A DNA stretch of 32,087 nt from Clostridia bacterium (GTDB lineage Bacteria > Bacillota_A > Clostridia > Christensenellales > Aristaeellaceae): NCBI GenBank assembly GCA_017518705.1, contig JAFWUC010000040.1, positions 1 to 32,087 of the forward strand. The letters are read 5' to 3'. This document shows positions 1 to 6,597 of the stretch, piece after piece. The notes under the pieces were generated by a model. That model was not told the DNA's origin, ran no database searches, and saw only the letters and a program-made list of their open reading frames with translations. Both the position numbers and the translations under genes were made by a program. Position 1 is the stretch's first letter, and each line of letters begins with the position of its first letter.

Positions 1-148
1 GCGCCAGAAAATCATATCCGTTTTCCGCGTGCAGCCGGATGGTCTCTTCCGGTGAAAGCTTGCCGTCGCTCCTGGTGGTATGGCAGTGCAGTCCGCCTTT
101 CAGAAAATGTCCGTTTAAGCCGGTAAATGCCTGCTGACGAATGAACAT
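1..148 (-). CDS. PHP-domain metal-dependent phosphoesterase, N-terminal part
   Basis: The first 49 codons of a minus-strand gene that runs off the left edge. Residues 21-28 read HCHTTRSD followed by G, the first metal-binding motif of the PHP (polymerase and histidinol phosphatase) domain, and the next stretch (LSPEETIRLHAENGYDFLA) fits the first helix and strand of that fold. Family members hydrolyse phosphoesters with a metal cluster, but the substrate cannot be told from this fragment. The ATG at 148 is preceded by a strong AGGAGGGG ribosome site. The gene diverges from smpB with back-to-back promoters. I am confident of the domain, not of the specific function. Confidence 0.75.
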   Translation of the reverse strand, partial: MFIRQQAFTGLNGHFLKGGLHCHTTRSDGKLSPEETIRLHAENGYDFLA

Positions 149-178
149 TTGCGTCCCCTCCTGTGTTTTTCTTATCAA

Positions 179-207
179 AGTATACCACCTTCCCCTCCCG
201 AAGGCAA
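179..207 (-). promoter_or_regulatory. Candidate promoter of the PHP-domain gene
   Basis: Read on the minus strand, TTGCCT (207-202) and TATACT (184-179) are separated by 17 bases, and TGG precedes the -10 as in extended -10 promoters. It sits about 30 bases upstream of the ATG at 148, with the ribosome site between. Confidence 0.55.
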
Positions 208-215
208 GAGCGGGC

Positions 216-244
216 TTTACAAAACCTCTGTTTTATGGTATAAT
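216..244 (+). promoter_or_regulatory. Promoter of smpB (and perhaps ssrA)
   Basis: TTTACA (216-221), a 17-base spacer and TATAAT (239-244), with TGG before the -10. Transcription would begin near 251, only a few bases before the smpB ribosome site (256-262). This rules out upstream in-frame start codons such as the one at 149. Confidence 0.75.
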
Positions 245-268
245 GCTTTTTCGACAGGAGGGATGGTC

Positions 269-745
269 GTGGCGGACGAAAGAAAAGTGCTTGCCCAGAA
301 CCGTAAGGCCCGACACGATTATTTCATCGAGGAGAGCTTTGAGGCAAGCATAGAGTTGAAAGGCGCGGAGGTCAAATCCATTCGCGGCGGCAGGTGCAAC
401 CTTAAAGACAGTTACTGTCAGGTTTCGGGCGGCGAGATGCTGGTATACGGCATGCACATTTCCCCTTACGAGAACGGCAGCGTGTTCAATCCCGATCCGA
501 TGCGCGTCAAGCGTCTGCTGCTGCACAAGGCGGAGATACGGCGGCTGGATCAGCAGGTGGCGCTTAAGGGGCTTACGCTTATCCCCCTTGAACTGTATCT
601 CAAGCAGGGCCGCGTCAAGCTGCTACTCGGGTTATGCCGGGGCAAGCATAACTACGACAAGCGGGACGACATTGCCAAGCGGGACGCGGACAGGGAGATC
701 TCCCGTACGCTCCGCAAGACCGCGAAACACTCTTTTGACGACTGA
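269..745 (+). CDS. smpB: SsrA-binding protein SmpB
   Basis: SmpB binds the tRNA-like domain of tmRNA and delivers it to stalled ribosomes for trans-translation. The protein (158 residues) has the family's usual length and order: an N-terminal QNRKARHDYFI stretch, the barrel motifs GAEVKSIRGGR and NLKDSY, and the basic tail GKHNYDKRDDIAKRDADREI that enters the ribosome. I chose GTG 269 because AGGAGGG (256-262) is six bases upstream. The in-frame ATG at 263 directly abuts that site, with no spacing, and would add only two residues. The tmRNA gene begins six bases after the stop, so the two partners are physically adjacent and may be co-transcribed. Confidence 0.95.
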   Translation: MADERKVLAQNRKARHDYFIEESFEASIELKGAEVKSIRGGRCNLKDSYCQVSGGEMLVYGMHISPYENGSVFNPDPMRVKRLLLHKAEIRRLDQQVALKGLTLIPLELYLKQGRVKLLLGLCRGKHNYDKRDDIAKRDADREISRTLRKTAKHSFDD

Positions 746-751
746 TCTTAC

Positions 752-1098
752 GGGGGCGTATTTGGTTTCGACGGGGATCACGAAGTGAAAAGCAGCGAGC
801 GGCAGCCCCGAACTGCCTTAAAATCGGGAAAAACAATAACTGCGAACGAAAACAGTTACGCTGTAGCCGCCTAAGCGGCTACCGTCGACCCTGAGCCTCC
901 TGCGGCGCAGGCCACCGGCGTCATAAAGGCAGGGAACGGGCGCGTTTAAGCTTTGCGGCGCGCCGGCATTTATGAAGCTACCTGCGGCCCGATACCGTGC
1001 GTGGGAGCCTGCCAAAGGGAAATTCAATACGCGTACTGCGCTCGGAGACACTTTTTGCTTTGGGTTTTCGGACAGGGGTTCGACTCCCCTCGCCTCCA
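752..1098 (+). ncRNA. ssrA: tmRNA (SsrA), one-piece
   Basis: The 5' end GGGGGCG (752-758) pairs with CGCCTCC (1091-1097) to make the seven-pair acceptor stem, allowing one G-U pair. The D-like segment TTTGGTTTCGACGGGGAT follows the 5' arm, and a T-arm (AGGGG, TTCGACT, CCCCT) precedes the 3' arm. The resume codon GCG at 842 opens the tag reading frame ANENSYAVAA, ending at TAA 872-874. The final AVAA is the hydrophobic degron-type end recognised by ClpXP-class proteases. The bases after the discriminator A (1098) are TCA rather than CCA, so the CCA tail must be added after transcription. Length (347) and the position after smpB are typical. Confidence 0.96.
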
Positions 1099-1104
1099 TC
1101 ACAC

Positions 1105-1146
1105 CACGGCCCTGATCCTGACACCGGATCAGGGTCGTGCCTTTAG
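1105..1146 (+). terminator. Terminator-like hairpin after ssrA
   Basis: Arms CACGGCCCTGATCC (1105-1118) and GGATCAGGGTCGTG (1126-1139) pair over 14 positions with one G-U pair and a 7-base loop. The following CCTTTAG is only a weak T-tract. It lies just past the tmRNA 3' end, so termination or 3' processing is its likely role. Confidence 0.6.
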
Positions 1147-1197
1147 TTTGCAGTTGATTTGCAATCGGTTAATCCCGGACGACGCGCTGCGTCAAAG

Positions 1198-1235
1198 AAA
1201 AAACGCCTCCGTGCCGATGCGGTCCGGAGGCGTTT
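1198..1235 (-). terminator. Terminator of the MerR gene
   Basis: Arms AAACGCCTCC (1201-1210) and GGAGGCGTTT (1226-1235) form a GC-rich hairpin. On the minus strand it is followed by six T (1203-1198) and lies just after the MerR stop. It could also stop leftover plus-strand transcription from ssrA. Confidence 0.75.
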
Positions 1236-1239
1236 GACT

Positions 1240-1677
1240 CTATGAATGCGCATTGTCATACATTTTCCTTATATCTGGCGGCATATCATCCGGCAGCATG
1301 TCCTTCAGTTTGTCTTCGGATCCCGCTTTGATCGCCGTTTCATAGTACCAGCACTTGAATCTGAGCATATCGAGCGTTTTCTGAAGCTGTATCATTTCGG
1401 CTTCCACCGCGGCTTTTCTCGTTTCGAACAGTTCTTTTCTCTGTTTATAGGTGGACGGTCCCTCCACGCACCATTCCATGAACCTTTTGATATCCTTTAT
1501 TTCAAGGCCGGAAGCCTTCAGGCATTCGATCACGCGGAGCGCTTCTACTTCCGTTTCTCCAAATTGACGAATCCCGGATTGCCTCTGCATATACGGAAAA
1601 AGCCCTTCCTTGTCATAATAGCGGATCGTTGAGATCGGTAGACCGAACATTTCGGAGACCTGCCCTATCGTGTACAT
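1240..1677 (-). CDS. MerR-family transcriptional regulator
   Basis: A 145-residue regulator with the MerR winged-helix DNA-binding domain at residues 2-70 (YTIGQVSEMFGLPISTIRYY, then EGLFP, and RQFGETEVEALRVIECL). A long dimerisation helix follows (about 76-110), then a short tail. It lacks the C-terminal Cys clusters of metal-sensing MerR proteins, so the signal is probably organic or redox; this is inference. It faces the hydrolase-lipoprotein-flavoprotein operon across a 121-base gap holding a promoter with a 19-base spacer, the hallmark of MerR activation by DNA untwisting. The ribosome site AGGAG lies nine bases before the ATG. Confidence 0.9.
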   Translation of the reverse strand: MYTIGQVSEMFGLPISTIRYYDKEGLFPYMQRQSGIRQFGETEVEALRVIECLKASGLEIKDIKRFMEWCVEGPSTYKQRKELFETRKAAVEAEMIQLQKTLDMLRFKCWYYETAIKAGSEDKLKDMLPDDMPPDIRKMYDNAHS

Positions 1678-1709
1678 AAAAAAATTCTCCTAAATTAATA
1701 AATATACTC

Positions 1710-1740
1710 TTGACCTAAAGTCAGGTTTATGTGTTACACT
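1710..1740 (+). promoter_or_regulatory. MerR-type promoter with 19-base spacer and operator
   Basis: TTGACC (1710-1715) and TACACT (1735-1740) are 19 bases apart, instead of the usual 17. Within or overlapping that spacer lies an inverted repeat, ACCT then AGGT, separated by six bases. Long-spacer promoters of this design are the known targets of MerR activators, and the only MerR gene in the window is divergently adjacent. Confidence 0.75.
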
Positions 1741-1798
1741 GCAATTGTATCATGGTTCGGAAAAAAATGCAATCGCTGTTTACGGAGGATTATCGAAT

Positions 1799-2800
1799 AT
1801 GATCAAAAGCGAAGAACTCACTCTTAATCAGGAATGGGACAAGACATTCCCGAAAAGCGAAAAAGTCGACCACAGCAAGGTGACTTTCGTTAACCGCTAC
1901 GGGATCACGCTGGCAGCCGATATGTATGTCCCCAAGGGCGCGGAAGGCAAGCTTCCTGCGATCGCCGTTTGCGGTCCCTTCGGCGCGGTAAAGGAGCAGT
2001 GCTCCGGTTTGTACGCGCAGACGATGGCGGAAAGGGGCTTTCTGACTATCGCTTTCGATCCCTCCTTTACCGGCGAGAGCGGAGGGAACGTGCGCTATAT
2101 GGCTTCTCCCGACATAAACACCGAGGACTTCATGGCGGCGGTGGACTTTCTTTCCCTTCATGAAAAGGCTGACCCGGACCGCATCGGCATCATCGGCATC
2201 TGCGGCTGGGGAGGCATGGCGCTGAATGCCGCTGCGCTGGACACCCGCGTCAAAGCCACCGTAGCCGCTACCATGTACGATATGACCCGCGTAAATGCAA
2301 AGGGATACTTTGATTCCGCAGACAGCGAGGAAGCCCGGTATCAGGCCAAAGCCGCCATGTGCGCCCAGAGGCTTGAAGATCTGAAGAACGGCGAGTATAA
2401 GCTTGGCGGCGGTGTAGTCGATCCCCTGCCGGACGATGCGCCGTTCTTCGTGAAGGACTATTATGACTATTACAAGACCAGGCGCGGCTATCACCCCCGT
2501 TCCCTGAATTCCAACGGCGGCTGGAACGTAACAGGCTGCGAATCCTTCGTCAATCAGCCGATCCTTCGGTACAGCAACGAGATCCGCAGCGCGGTCCTTA
2601 TTGTACACGGCGAGAAAGCTCATTCCTGCTATTTCAGCCGTGACGCATATGCCGATATGGTGAAAGACAGCAAGTATACCGGCAACAAGGAACTGATGAT
2701 CATTCCCGGCGCCGTGCATACCGATCTGTATGACGGCGGCGGTAAGGACGCCATACCGTTTGACAAGCTCCAAAGCTTCTTCGAACAGTATCTGAAATGA
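1799..2800 (+). CDS. Alpha/beta hydrolase, dienelactone hydrolase-like, Cys nucleophile
   Basis: A 333-residue cytoplasmic alpha/beta hydrolase with no signal peptide. The nucleophile elbow is GICGWGG (133-139) with Cys135 where serine esterases have Ser, as in dienelactone hydrolase. A candidate catalytic His is H307 in GAVHTDLYD, and VHGEKAHS (269-276) matches the acid-loop region, with Glu in place of the usual Asp. The substrate is unknown. I start at ATG 1799 because GGAGG (1784-1788) lies ten bases upstream; an in-frame ATG at 1745 would fall only four bases after the -10. First gene of the MerR-controlled operon; the next gene starts ten bases after its stop. Confidence 0.85.
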   Translation: MIKSEELTLNQEWDKTFPKSEKVDHSKVTFVNRYGITLAADMYVPKGAEGKLPAIAVCGPFGAVKEQCSGLYAQTMAERGFLTIAFDPSFTGESGGNVRYMASPDINTEDFMAAVDFLSLHEKADPDRIGIIGICGWGGMALNAAALDTRVKATVAATMYDMTRVNAKGYFDSADSEEARYQAKAAMCAQRLEDLKNGEYKLGGGVVDPLPDDAPFFVKDYYDYYKTRRGYHPRSLNSNGGWNVTGCESFVNQPILRYSNEIRSAVLIVHGEKAHSCYFSRDAYADMVKDSKYTGNKELMIIPGAVHTDLYDGGGKDAIPFDKLQSFFEQYLK

Positions 2801-2810
2801 TGAGAAGCGT

Positions 2811-3293
2811 ATGAAACTGGTAAAGTGGATCGTACTGTTTGCCGGGATCGCGCTGCTGATCAGCCTTTCCGCCTGCTCAGGCGTGAAAACAGAACCGAAC
2901 ACTGCTTCGGATACGGGAGGGACCGCCGTGGAGAAAACACTGCACTCTCTGATCGATGACACGGAAGTTTCCGTTGAATGGGGAGACAACCAATCCGTAA
3001 ACGCGCTAATCGATCTGGCTAAGACCGAACCGCTTAAGATCAAAATGTCCATGTACGGAGGTTTCGAGCAGGTCGGTCCGCTCGGCACAAGTCTGCCCAG
3101 AAGCGACAGGCAGACAACTACCGTCGCTGGAGACATCGTCCTGTATTCCGGCAACCAGATCGTCGTATTTTACGGTTCGAACTCCTGGGCTTACACACGG
3201 CTCGGCAGGATCACGGACAAAACCGCCGCTCAAATGGCTGATCTGCTGGGCAAAGGCAGCGTTACCATAACGATCTCATACGGAGGGAAGTAA
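2811..3293 (+). CDS. Lipoprotein with cyclophilin-like fold
   Basis: A 160-residue predicted lipoprotein. A basic N-terminus and hydrophobic stretch end in the lipobox LSAC, with Cys22 as the lipidation site. A short Thr/Ser/Gly-rich linker follows, then a domain (about 45-160) with the pattern of the small cyclophilin-like fold family: MSMYGGFEQVGPLG, TTVAGDIVLYSGNQIVVFYG and SWAYTRLGRI. Proteins of this family in Clostridia often sit beside flavodoxin-type redox genes, as here, but no enzymatic role is established and prolyl isomerase activity should not be assumed. It lies one base from the next gene, so the two are almost certainly co-transcribed. Confidence 0.8.
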   Translation: MKLVKWIVLFAGIALLISLSACSGVKTEPNTASDTGGTAVEKTLHSLIDDTEVSVEWGDNQSVNALIDLAKTEPLKIKMSMYGGFEQVGPLGTSLPRSDRQTTTVAGDIVLYSGNQIVVFYGSNSWAYTRLGRITDKTAAQMADLLGKGSVTITISYGGK

Positions 3294-3294
3294 A

Positions 3295-3837
3295 ATGAGC
3301 AAGGTCCTTGTTATCACGACGAGTTTAAGGGCAAAAAGCAATTCTGACATACTTGCCCGGCGGCTCATCGACGGTGCAAAAGAAGCTGGTCATGAAGTGG
3401 AGCATATAAGCCTTAAGGGTAAGGAGATCAAGTTCTGCATCGGCTGCCTTGCCTGCCAGAAGACTCAAAAATGCGTGCTGAAGGATGATGCCGCCGAAAT
3501 AGCCGAAAATGTCAAAAGCGCGGACACCCTTGTGTTTGCCACGCCGATCTATTACTATGAAATGAGCGGGCAGATGAAAACGCTCCTTGACCGCCTGAAC
3601 CCGCTCTACCCCTCGGATTACCGTTTCCGCAATGTCTATATACTGGCGACCGCGGCGGAGGATGAGAAAACCACTCCCGAAAAAGCCATATCCGGCCTGC
3701 AGGGCTGGGTGGACTGCTTTGAGAAAGCAACGCTTGCGGGGGCTCTGTTCTGCGGTGGGATCTCCGATCCGGAAGAAGCAGCGCACAGGGAAACCGAGCT
3801 TGAAGAAGCATACGCCTTCGGAAAAAGCCTTTTGTAA
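3295..3837 (+). CDS. Flavodoxin-fold FMN protein with a CX2CX2CX5C motif
   Basis: A 180-residue flavodoxin-like protein of the NADPH-dependent FMN reductase / iron-sulfur flavoprotein group. The N-terminal strand and phosphate loop read VLVITTSLRAKSNSD, and the second flavin-contact segment is ATPIYYYEMSGQMKTLLDR. Between them Cys48, 51, 54 and 60 form the compact CX2CX2CX5C motif that binds a 4Fe-4S cluster in known Isf proteins. A cluster here is therefore likely but not proven. It is the last gene of the MerR-controlled operon and is followed by a strong terminator. The probable role is electron transfer or reduction of a small electrophile. Confidence 0.82.
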   Translation: MSKVLVITTSLRAKSNSDILARRLIDGAKEAGHEVEHISLKGKEIKFCIGCLACQKTQKCVLKDDAAEIAENVKSADTLVFATPIYYYEMSGQMKTLLDRLNPLYPSDYRFRNVYILATAAEDEKTTPEKAISGLQGWVDCFEKATLAGALFCGGISDPEEAAHRETELEEAYAFGKSLL

Positions 3838-3906
3838 AAGCTTCTTCCCTTAGACTGCGCCGCATCGACGCTTTTCTAAGGTTTTGATATATCCGCAAAG
3901 AACGCC

Positions 3907-3940
3907 GATCCTGCCGGCAGCCGTCGGCAGGATCTTTTTT
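3907..3940 (+). terminator. Rho-independent terminator of the MerR-controlled operon
   Basis: Perfect 10-pair stem GATCCTGCCG (3907-3916) / CGGCAGGATC (3925-3934), 8-base loop, then six T (3935-3940). Confidence 0.92.
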
Positions 3941-4045
3941 CGTCAACAGTTATTTACTGAACCTGTCAGAACAGAGTCAGTCTGAAACGAAAACACAAAT
4001 TAAACCATAAAACCGTTGCGCAAGCTGGTGTTTTCAGATACACTT

Positions 4046-4051
4046 TATAAT
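4046..4051 (+). promoter_or_regulatory. Possible -10 element of the GNAT-nuclease gene
   Basis: A perfect TATAAT about 36 bases upstream of the ATG. No good -35 lies 16-18 bases before it (TTGCGC at 4016 is 24 bases away), so this is tentative. Confidence 0.35.
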
Positions 4052-4086
4052 ACGGCAAGGGAACAGTCGGAATCGGAGGCAGGTTC

Positions 4087-4803
4087 ATGATCATCAAAGT
4101 CAACCGAAAAAATACAATGCAGGCAGCGACGGTGCATTCCGTTTCATGGAAAGAGTCGCATAGATCTTTCTGTTCCGCCGACTTCGTTGATCTGCACACG
4201 CCCGCCCGGCAGAAGGAATACATTGAACGCAAAATGCGGGAAGGCAGCCGGTTCTTTATGCTTGCGGAAGAGGAGCCTATCGGCATCGTATCCGTCAACG
4301 GCAGCCTTATAGAAGATTTGTATGTACTGCCCGAAAAGCAGAACATGGGCTGCGGGACCAGGCTGCTGAGATTTGCAATGCGCAAATGTGCCGGCGCTCC
4401 CACGCTTTGGATACTGGAAAACAACGAAAAAGCGGCACGGCTGTACCGCCGGATCGGCTTCATGGAGACCGGGAACATCCATGCCGTCACGGCGGGGTTA
4501 AACGAGATCGAGTTCGCATACTCAAAAAAGTGTTACGCTTACCTTCTGCGCTGCGCGGACGGCAGCCTGTACGGCGGTTGGACGACCGACCTTGACAAAC
4601 GGCTCAAAACCCACAACAGCGGCAAAGGCGCGAAGTATACCCGCGCCCGGCTGCCGGTCACTTTGGCGTATTGGGAAGAATACCCCGACAAACGCTCCGC
4701 CATGCGGCGCGAATGGCAGCTTAAACACCTGTCACGGGCGGAAAAGGAAGCGCTGGTGTTCGGTTTCGAAACAGCGCAAAGCAAACGGAAGGAGAGGGAC
4801 TAA
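4087..4803 (+). CDS. GNAT acetyltransferase fused to a GIY-YIG nuclease domain
   Basis: One 238-residue protein with two recognisable domains. Residues 1-145 form a GNAT fold, with the acetyl-CoA loop Q85-NMGCG-90 after the strand EDLYVLP, and the C-terminal ENNEKAARLYRRIGF motif. Residues 148-225 are a small GIY-YIG domain of the YhbQ/UPF0213 type: KKCYAYLLRCADGSLYGG, Arg172, His176 and Glu209 in REWQLKHLSRAEK, where a catalytic Glu is expected. The YIG half is YGG here. No stop or start lies between the halves, so the fusion is direct. Start: GGAGG seven bases before the ATG. The acetyltransferase substrate and any nucleic-acid target are unknown. It stands alone between two terminators. 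Confidence 0.88.
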   Translation: MIIKVNRKNTMQAATVHSVSWKESHRSFCSADFVDLHTPARQKEYIERKMREGSRFFMLAEEEPIGIVSVNGSLIEDLYVLPEKQNMGCGTRLLRFAMRKCAGAPTLWILENNEKAARLYRRIGFMETGNIHAVTAGLNEIEFAYSKKCYAYLLRCADGSLYGGWTTDLDKRLKTHNSGKGAKYTRARLPVTLAYWEEYPDKRSAMRREWQLKHLSRAEKEALVFGFETAQSKRKERD

Positions 4804-4823
4804 GCCCGTCTCCTTCCGTTTTT
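4783..4823 (+). terminator. Terminator overlapping the GNAT-nuclease stop codon
   Basis: Arms AAACGGAAGGAGA (4783-4795) and TCTCCTTCCGTTT (4809-4821) pair over 13 positions and end in a T5 run. The stop codon 4801-4803 sits in the loop, so the last codons form part of the hairpin. Confidence 0.88.
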
Positions 4824-4837
4824 AAAACAAAACCGTG

Positions 4838-5494
4838 CTATTTCAGAAACCTGTCCGCAAAATCGAACCGTCTCAGCCCCTCAACTACGAGTTCGCAGAT
4901 CCGCTTCGCACCGTAGGCGTTAAAGTGGGTCTTGTCGTCGTGTCCGTCGGGAAAATCCGGGTTTTCTCCCGGTGCCAGCCTGACGAACAGCTCGGCAGTC
5001 TTGGCTTCGCCCAGTTCCAGATACAGGCGGCGCGACGCGGCTTCCAGGTCTATCAGCGGAATATTTTCCTTCGCGCACAGGTCCCTTATCGCCGCGGGAT
5101 ACTCACCGTGAGTATACAGCAGGCTGCCGTCTCCCACAAAAAACCTGCGCGAGACCGGTGTCATAAGCACTGCCAAAGCGCCCTTTTCCCATGCCGCCCG
5201 GCAGTATCCCAACAGTTCTTCGGGAAATCCGGTCTTGGGGTCAGTGTGCCTTTCGTCATCCTTTTCGTCGTTGTGTCCGAACTGTATGAGCAGCAGGTCA
5301 CCATTACACATTTCCTTGCGCGCCGGCTCAAACAGACCCTCTTTCCGGAAAGACAGGCTGCTTCTTCCCGACAGCGCGTAGTTTCTGACTTCCACTCCAG
5401 GTTTGACGTACTCGGGCAGCGCCCAGCCCCAGCCTCTGAACGGAGGCTTGTTGTCTTCAACGGTGGAATCGCCGATAATGAATATGTTCGGCAT
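4838..5494 (-). CDS. SGNH esterase, CE12-like rhamnogalacturonan acetylesterase
   Basis: A 218-residue SGNH hydrolase. Block I is FIIGDSTVED with nucleophile Ser10, Gly43 lies in NYALSGRS, block III is QFGHND (Asn75), and block V is DDKTH (Asp187, His190). The FRGWGW segment after block I and the short length fit the RhgT/rhamnogalacturonan acetylesterase group, which removes acetyl groups from pectin backbones. No signal peptide, so it acts on imported fragments. ATG 5494 is chosen because it follows the upstream gene's TAA by one base, with AAGGA eight to nine bases before. A longer in-frame extension runs into the lyase gene without its own signal. Last gene of the pectin operon. Confidence 0.85.
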   Translation of the reverse strand: MPNIFIIGDSTVEDNKPPFRGWGWALPEYVKPGVEVRNYALSGRSSLSFRKEGLFEPARKEMCNGDLLLIQFGHNDEKDDERHTDPKTGFPEELLGYCRAAWEKGALAVLMTPVSRRFFVGDGSLLYTHGEYPAAIRDLCAKENIPLIDLEAASRRLYLELGEAKTAELFVRLAPGENPDFPDGHDDKTHFNAYGAKRICELVVEGLRRFDFADRFLK

Positions 5495-5495
5495 A

Positions 5496-6557
5496 TTACC
5501 AGTCCTTCTTGACCTGTTCAATGTCGATGACGCACACCTGACCGATGCCGTTCTCATCGGGGTTGGAGAACAATATCTTGTCGCCTGCGCGGTTAAAGGA
5601 GGGATGCTGGTGGTCGGCGCCGGTCTTGCAGGATCCGGTAGTCGCGATGAGCTTCGCCTTTTTGGTAGCCCTCTCCACAAGCACCACGCCTTCCTGAACG
5701 GTGGTGCCCAGATAGCTTATCCTGTCCGCGCACAGCCACTTGCGGTCACGGCTGATGCAGGGATGCAGCAGCTGGGTACTGGTGGCGGCTATGTCGAAAT
5801 GCCTGCCGTCCTTGTCGCCGATTATGATGTTGCCGGTGTGGACCTCACCCTTGCTGCCGTCCACATGTCCCGCGGGATCCAGCTTCATCAGCGCCATTTC
5901 CTGTCCGTCGCTGCTCCACACCTCGTGGGTGATCCACTCGGAGGGATGCTCGACGTAGTAAGGACGCACATACCTCTCCTTCACATCAAACATCCAGGTG
6001 CGCTGGAAGGCGTCGCCTTCGGTCTCGTGAATGTAGAAGATCAGGTTTTCGTCCGAAGGGCAAATCTGTGCGTGACCCAGCCGGTAATCGCTCTGGTACA
6101 CCACTTCGGCTTCCTTGCCCGGGTCAAGTATCACCAGACCGTAATACTTGTTTGCCAGGTGGTAGCTGCACGCGATGCGTCCGGTGTTCGCCGCGGTCAG
6201 GTGGCCCGTGATCTGTCCGCCCTTGGGCAGGTCGCCGATCCTGGTCATTTTAAGCGTATCCAGGTCTACCGCGTACACCTCGGTCTCGTTTTTGCAGGTG
6301 TAGCCTATGTTTTTCTCCCTGTCGGTGGCAAAGCCCCGGTAGGAATAATCCGTCACCCTCTGGAGTTCGCCCGTCTCCACGTTGGCACGGTAGCAGCCGC
6401 CGTCGGTCTTGCCTTCCAGCTGCTGCTTCATGAAGAAAAAGTACTTGTCGTCGGTGGAAAAGTTCTCACAGGTAAAGTACAGTTTGCTGTTGCGCTCCGG
6501 TCCGAAAGCGTACTGTCTCACCTCATAGCCCGTAACTTTGTCGCGATAGACCTGCAT
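5496..6557 (-). CDS. Oligogalacturonate lyase-like beta-propeller (PL22)
   Basis: A 353-residue, signal-less protein with a repeated WD40/Tol-type beta-propeller pattern. Motifs fit oligogalacturonate lyase (PL22), which splits short pectin oligomers to unsaturated sugars in the cytoplasm: GHAQICPSD (161-169), then IHE with His177 where the family has its catalytic His. Next come THEVWSSDG (His211) and HQHPSF (His316, His318), the expected metal-binding histidines. The Gln that joins the metal site three residues before the HxH pair in the best studied PL22 enzyme is Gly313 here, so the metal site may differ. Ribosome site GGGAGGA. It sits between the deacetylase and esterase genes, 40 and 1 bases away. 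Confidence 0.75.
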   Translation of the reverse strand: MQVYRDKVTGYEVRQYAFGPERNSKLYFTCENFSTDDKYFFFMKQQLEGKTDGGCYRANVETGELQRVTDYSYRGFATDREKNIGYTCKNETEVYAVDLDTLKMTRIGDLPKGGQITGHLTAANTGRIACSYHLANKYYGLVILDPGKEAEVVYQSDYRLGHAQICPSDENLIFYIHETEGDAFQRTWMFDVKERYVRPYYVEHPSEWITHEVWSSDGQEMALMKLDPAGHVDGSKGEVHTGNIIIGDKDGRHFDIAATSTQLLHPCISRDRKWLCADRISYLGTTVQEGVVLVERATKKAKLIATTGSCKTGADHQHPSFNRAGDKILFSNPDENGIGQVCVIDIEQVKKDW

Positions 6558-6597
6558 GGCGATATCCTCCCTTGCAATCTTTAAGTGCGTCTGAAGC

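Noticed and set aside
149..262. N-terminal extension of SmpB from the ATG at 149
   Set aside because: The promoter -10 (239-244) lies downstream of it and the extension is unlike SmpB.
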